Below are positions 1 to 64,000 of a stretch of 64,000 nt of DNA, in pieces. The position numbers and the translations under genes were made by a program. The stretch comes from Microcebus murinus (taxonomy: Eukaryota > Chordata > Mammalia > Primates > Cheirogaleidae). The stretch covers positions 52,947,501 to 53,011,500 of the forward strand of contig NC_134108.1 in NCBI RefSeq assembly GCF_040939455.1, written 5' to 3'. A model generated the notes under the pieces. The model saw only the letters and a program-made list of their open reading frames with translations, did no database searches and had not been told where the DNA came from. Each line of letters starts with the position of its first letter. Positions within the stretch are counted from its first letter, which is position 1.

Positions 1-475
1 TCCCTCCACCTTTTCTGCTGCTCAGCCCAAAAAAGTTTGGAGTCGTCCTGGACTCTTCTTCTCTCACAGACCCCATCTGATCCATCAGTAAATTCTGCTC
101 TCTCTTCCTTCCAAACATATCAGGAGTTTTGCTCACCACATCTACTGCTACTATCCCAGTCCAAACCACTACCATCCCTTTTCTGTATTATTTGAACTGC
201 CTCCTTAGTGGTCTCTCAGTTTCCATCCTTGCCTCTCCACACTGTGCTGTCATCACAGCTGCCAGAATAATACTTTAAGAAGATAAATCAGATCATGTTA
301 CTTTTACCTAAAATTTCCCAATGACATCCCATTTTCTCTGGAATCAAAGTCCTTACAATGGTTGACAAGTTTCTATATGAAGGAGTATTCTGCTATCTTA
401 CACTTGAAATCTTATCCACCACTATTCTCCCTCTCTCACTGATTCTAATCCAGCACACATGTAAAACATTCTATA
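1..475 (-). repeat. L2 LINE remnant
   Basis: C/T-rich text such as gactcttcttctctcacag, ccatctgatccatcagta and aaagtccttacaatgg matches the reverse complement of L2 ORF2/3' sequence. It is heavily diverged and runs off the left edge. Confidence 0.65.
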
Positions 476-912
476 ATTACATTATTAAAAATTTTTATCT
501 AAAAGACATGAAAAAATAAAGGACTGCTTTCTTTTATATTACTCTGCTTTATTCATATGTCTGTATGCATTATCTCTCTGGGAACAAAAAATCACTTTAC
601 TAGCTAAGTGCATCATTAAACTTTCACACATATTCATGGACTTTCTTTCGCACAAAATGAGCACCTAAAATGTGGATAAAAATGGAATTTATTCTCATAC
701 TGGATGACTTTCAAACCAGTGAAAAAATATGCACTGGACAATGCTGTCAAGATATAATAACTAGCTAGCAGTTTGGAGAAAAAAGAAAAGCTAGATACTT
801 ATAGTCTACTCTTTGAAAACAAATTATATTATAAAGAGAAGAAAAAGCTAAATGAAAAAAATAAGTAAAAATAATATGAGAAAATAAAATATTTTTTTAT
901 GGGCATACTTTC

Positions 913-1567
<655 letters not shown>

Positions 1568-1579
1568 GCTAAAATACAT

Positions 1580-2525
1580 TTTACAAGCTGAAAAAAAATT
1601 TCTTATTGTTTATTTGGGACAAAAGATTCACATCCTTAATATAGAGAGAAAATTTAGAAATCAATAATAAATATCTCAACAGAAAAATGGTCAAAGGACG
1701 AGAAATGTATAATTTGCCATAGAAAAAAATAAAATGAAAACATACAAAAATATATTCAACCTCCAACGTAATTAAAGGATGCAAAGAAAAACAATGAACT
1801 ACATCTCTCAATCTATGTAGTTGGAAAGATTTTAAAAAACAACATTCAATAAGCTGTCTCACTTTTGGAGAGGTTATATACTGGCCCTAAACGTTTCAGA
1901 AAAGCAGTTTAGAACGAAGCATCGAAGTTGTTTTAGAGACAGGGTCTTGCTGTGTTGTCCAGGCTGGAGTTCAGTGGAATGGCCACAGCTCATTGTAACC
2001 TCAAATTCCTGGGCTCAAGTGGTCCTCCTGTCTCAGACCCTTGAGTAGTTAGGACTACAAGCATGCACTACCACATCTGGCTAATTTTTAAATTTTTTAT
2101 CTGTAGAAATGAGGTTTTGCTATGTTGCCCAGGCTGGCCATGAACTCCTGGCTGCAAGCAATCCTTTTGCCTTGGCTTCCCAAAGTGCTGAGATTATAGG
2201 CATGAGCCACCATGCCCCAACATAAATGTATATTTTTTGATCCATAATTTTCACTATTGAGTATTTATCCTAAGGATATAATCAGACAACTGTTCAAAAA
2301 TGTACATATAAGAATTTCCACAGTATTATTGATAAATTCAAAATAATGGAAATAGCCTAAATATCCATCAACATAGGATTATTTAAATCAAATTTTAGTA
2401 TATTCATATACTAGGAATTTATATAGGTACTAATGATTGAAATGAAAATATTCCATAATATATTAAAGTGAAAAAAATATAAGTTTCAAAACAGCATATA
2501 TGATTCCCAAACCTCCAGTTAGGAT
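1580..2525 (+). repeat. Old L1 3' region, split by a reverse Alu
   Basis: 1580-1905 resembles L1 ORF2 3' text (aatggtcaaaggacgagaaa; ccaacgtaattaaaggatgc), and 2222-2525 continues with L1 3'-end text (ttgatccataattttcacta; gaaatagcctaaatatccat). The Alu at 1930-2221 separates the two parts. Confidence 0.7.
1930..2221 (-). repeat. Alu (old subfamily), minus strand
   Basis: Starts with gagacagggtcttgctgtg and ends ataggcatgagccaccatgc. It is a full dimer lacking the strepsirrhine linker, so it is probably an early AluJ-type copy inserted in the L1. Confidence 0.88.
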
Positions 2526-2956
2526 TTCAAATTAATTTTCTCCTTCTTTGTAGTTTTTTAATATTATTTGGATTTTCTATATGTGAGCTATCTTTTAAAA
2601 ACAGGCAAAATAGTAAGTGTATTTTTATTTTGAAAAACAGGTGAGTACTGGAAAATTTTGGATACACAGAGAGGAACTTCTGCCTGTTGGGAACTTAAAC
2701 TCTTCTTTTGTGGTCTCAGAACAGTCTTGTGGGAATGGTCAAGAGACTATTTAGTGCTTACTGTTGAATGCTCAGTTCAGTATACTCTGCATATAATTCA
2801 AATTTCAAGATAGCCTATATTCCTGATATATTCTGTTAAAGTACACGATGGTGGCATTTTCTTTTGGCTAAATTCAACAGCATAAAATATAAAGACATTT
2901 TTAGAAAACTTTTTCAAATATAATAAACTCATAAATTAACAAAGTAAAAGGATTAC

Positions 2957-63687
<60,731 letters not shown>

Positions 63688-64000
63688 GTTGCCCCACCGG
63701 CCCTCAGCTCCAAACTCGTGAGATGAAAACTTTCCCTTTGGAACGGAGTGATCTTCTGCATCAATCTAACATCTTGATTTTGCGCGATCACAAATTTAGC
63801 TCGCATGGTCTAATGTGCTTTCCTTCTTTTGATTTTTTTCTCTTCTCCAGTTTCTGGCCCCCTGCGCACACGTGACTTTGTCAATTACATGCTTTCTTGC
63901 TACTAATTTCACCTCGGATCCTTAAGGGGCTGGCAAGAGGAAGAGATAACCAATCGCCATTTCATCTATGCTGACATCAAAATAATTTATGAATGAACAC
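63688..64000 (-). promoter_or_regulatory. LIN28B: LIN28B 5' UTR and proximal promoter
   Basis: Sequence immediately upstream of the LIN28B start. It has several CpGs (for example gcgcgatc near 63782, and gcgcacacgtg) but is not a dense CpG island. It contains a perfect palindromic E-box, CACGTG, at 63869-63874 (182 bp upstream of the ATG) and a CCAAT box at 63950-63954, inverted relative to the gene. MYC is reported to activate LIN28B through its promoter, so the E-box is a plausible site; occupancy is inference. No consensus TATA box sits at an obvious position, and the transcription start cannot be placed from sequence alone. Confidence 0.7.
63869..63874. promoter_or_regulatory. Canonical E-box (CACGTG) in the LIN28B promoter
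   Basis: A perfect palindromic CACGTG lies within gcgcacacgtgac, 182 bp upstream of the LIN28B start codon. This is the preferred MYC/MAX and USF core. Its promoter position and the known MYC dependence of LIN28B support a role, but no binding can be shown from sequence. Confidence 0.5.

Overview
The window is a piece of a primate chromosome, almost certainly from a strepsirrhine (lemur or galago group). The dimeric Alu elements carry the strepsirrhine-type linker between monomers (tract like 'gaaattaattggccaact' then 'aaaaatatatatag'). A 5'-truncated L1 at about 57.3 kb has a 3' end that I recognise as typical of lemur L1s. A TTAA-flanked piggyBac-like miniature element at about 31.5 kb fits a mouse-lemur-like genome, where piggyBac elements are known to have been active. 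The exact species cannot be settled from the sequence alone.

The only protein-coding gene I can support is LIN28B, on the minus strand and cut by the left edge. Three coding exons are present with good splice sites: exon 1 (63678-63687, 10 coding nt), exon 2 (62664-62851) and exon 3 (2957-3141). They join in frame to residues 1-127 plus two bases of codon 128, covering the N-terminal tail, the whole cold-shock domain and the basic linker. The exon with the two CCHC zinc knuckles, the C-terminus and the 3' UTR lies beyond base 1. Intron 1 is 826 bp and intron 2 is 59,522 bp, so more than 90% of the window is intronic. The right edge (63688-64000) holds the 5' UTR and proximal promoter, with a perfect CACGTG E-box and an inverted CCAAT box.

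The rest is a layered record of transposition. From 1 to about 42 kb the intron holds about a dozen Alus, many old L1 pieces, L2 and MIR remnants, MaLR-type LTRs (each inside an older L1), a decayed hAT transposase gene (about 14.28-15.90 kb), a Tigger-like element (35443-35676) and the piggyBac-like element (31458-31730). There are also two small-RNA retropseudogenes: a 3'-truncated, tailless 7SL copy (31999-32231) and a 50-bp insertion matching the 3' end of Y5 RNA (17965-18014), each bounded by 15-bp target-site duplications. From about 42 kb to the promoter there is no Alu at all, and 48.6-55.4 kb shows almost no recognisable repeat.

The most striking structure is a ~483-bp inverted duplication (6661-7142 against 8748-9231), about 98% identical by eye, with arms 1.6 kb apart inside LIN28B intron 2. 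Other points worth checking are an 87-codon upstream ORF that overlaps the LIN28B start out of frame and runs through the exon 1-2 splice, an L1 insertion with a probable 3' transduction, and several local hairpin or template-switch scars. I found no new multi-gene system. All calls rest on reading the sequence and remembered family consensus; nothing was aligned by software.
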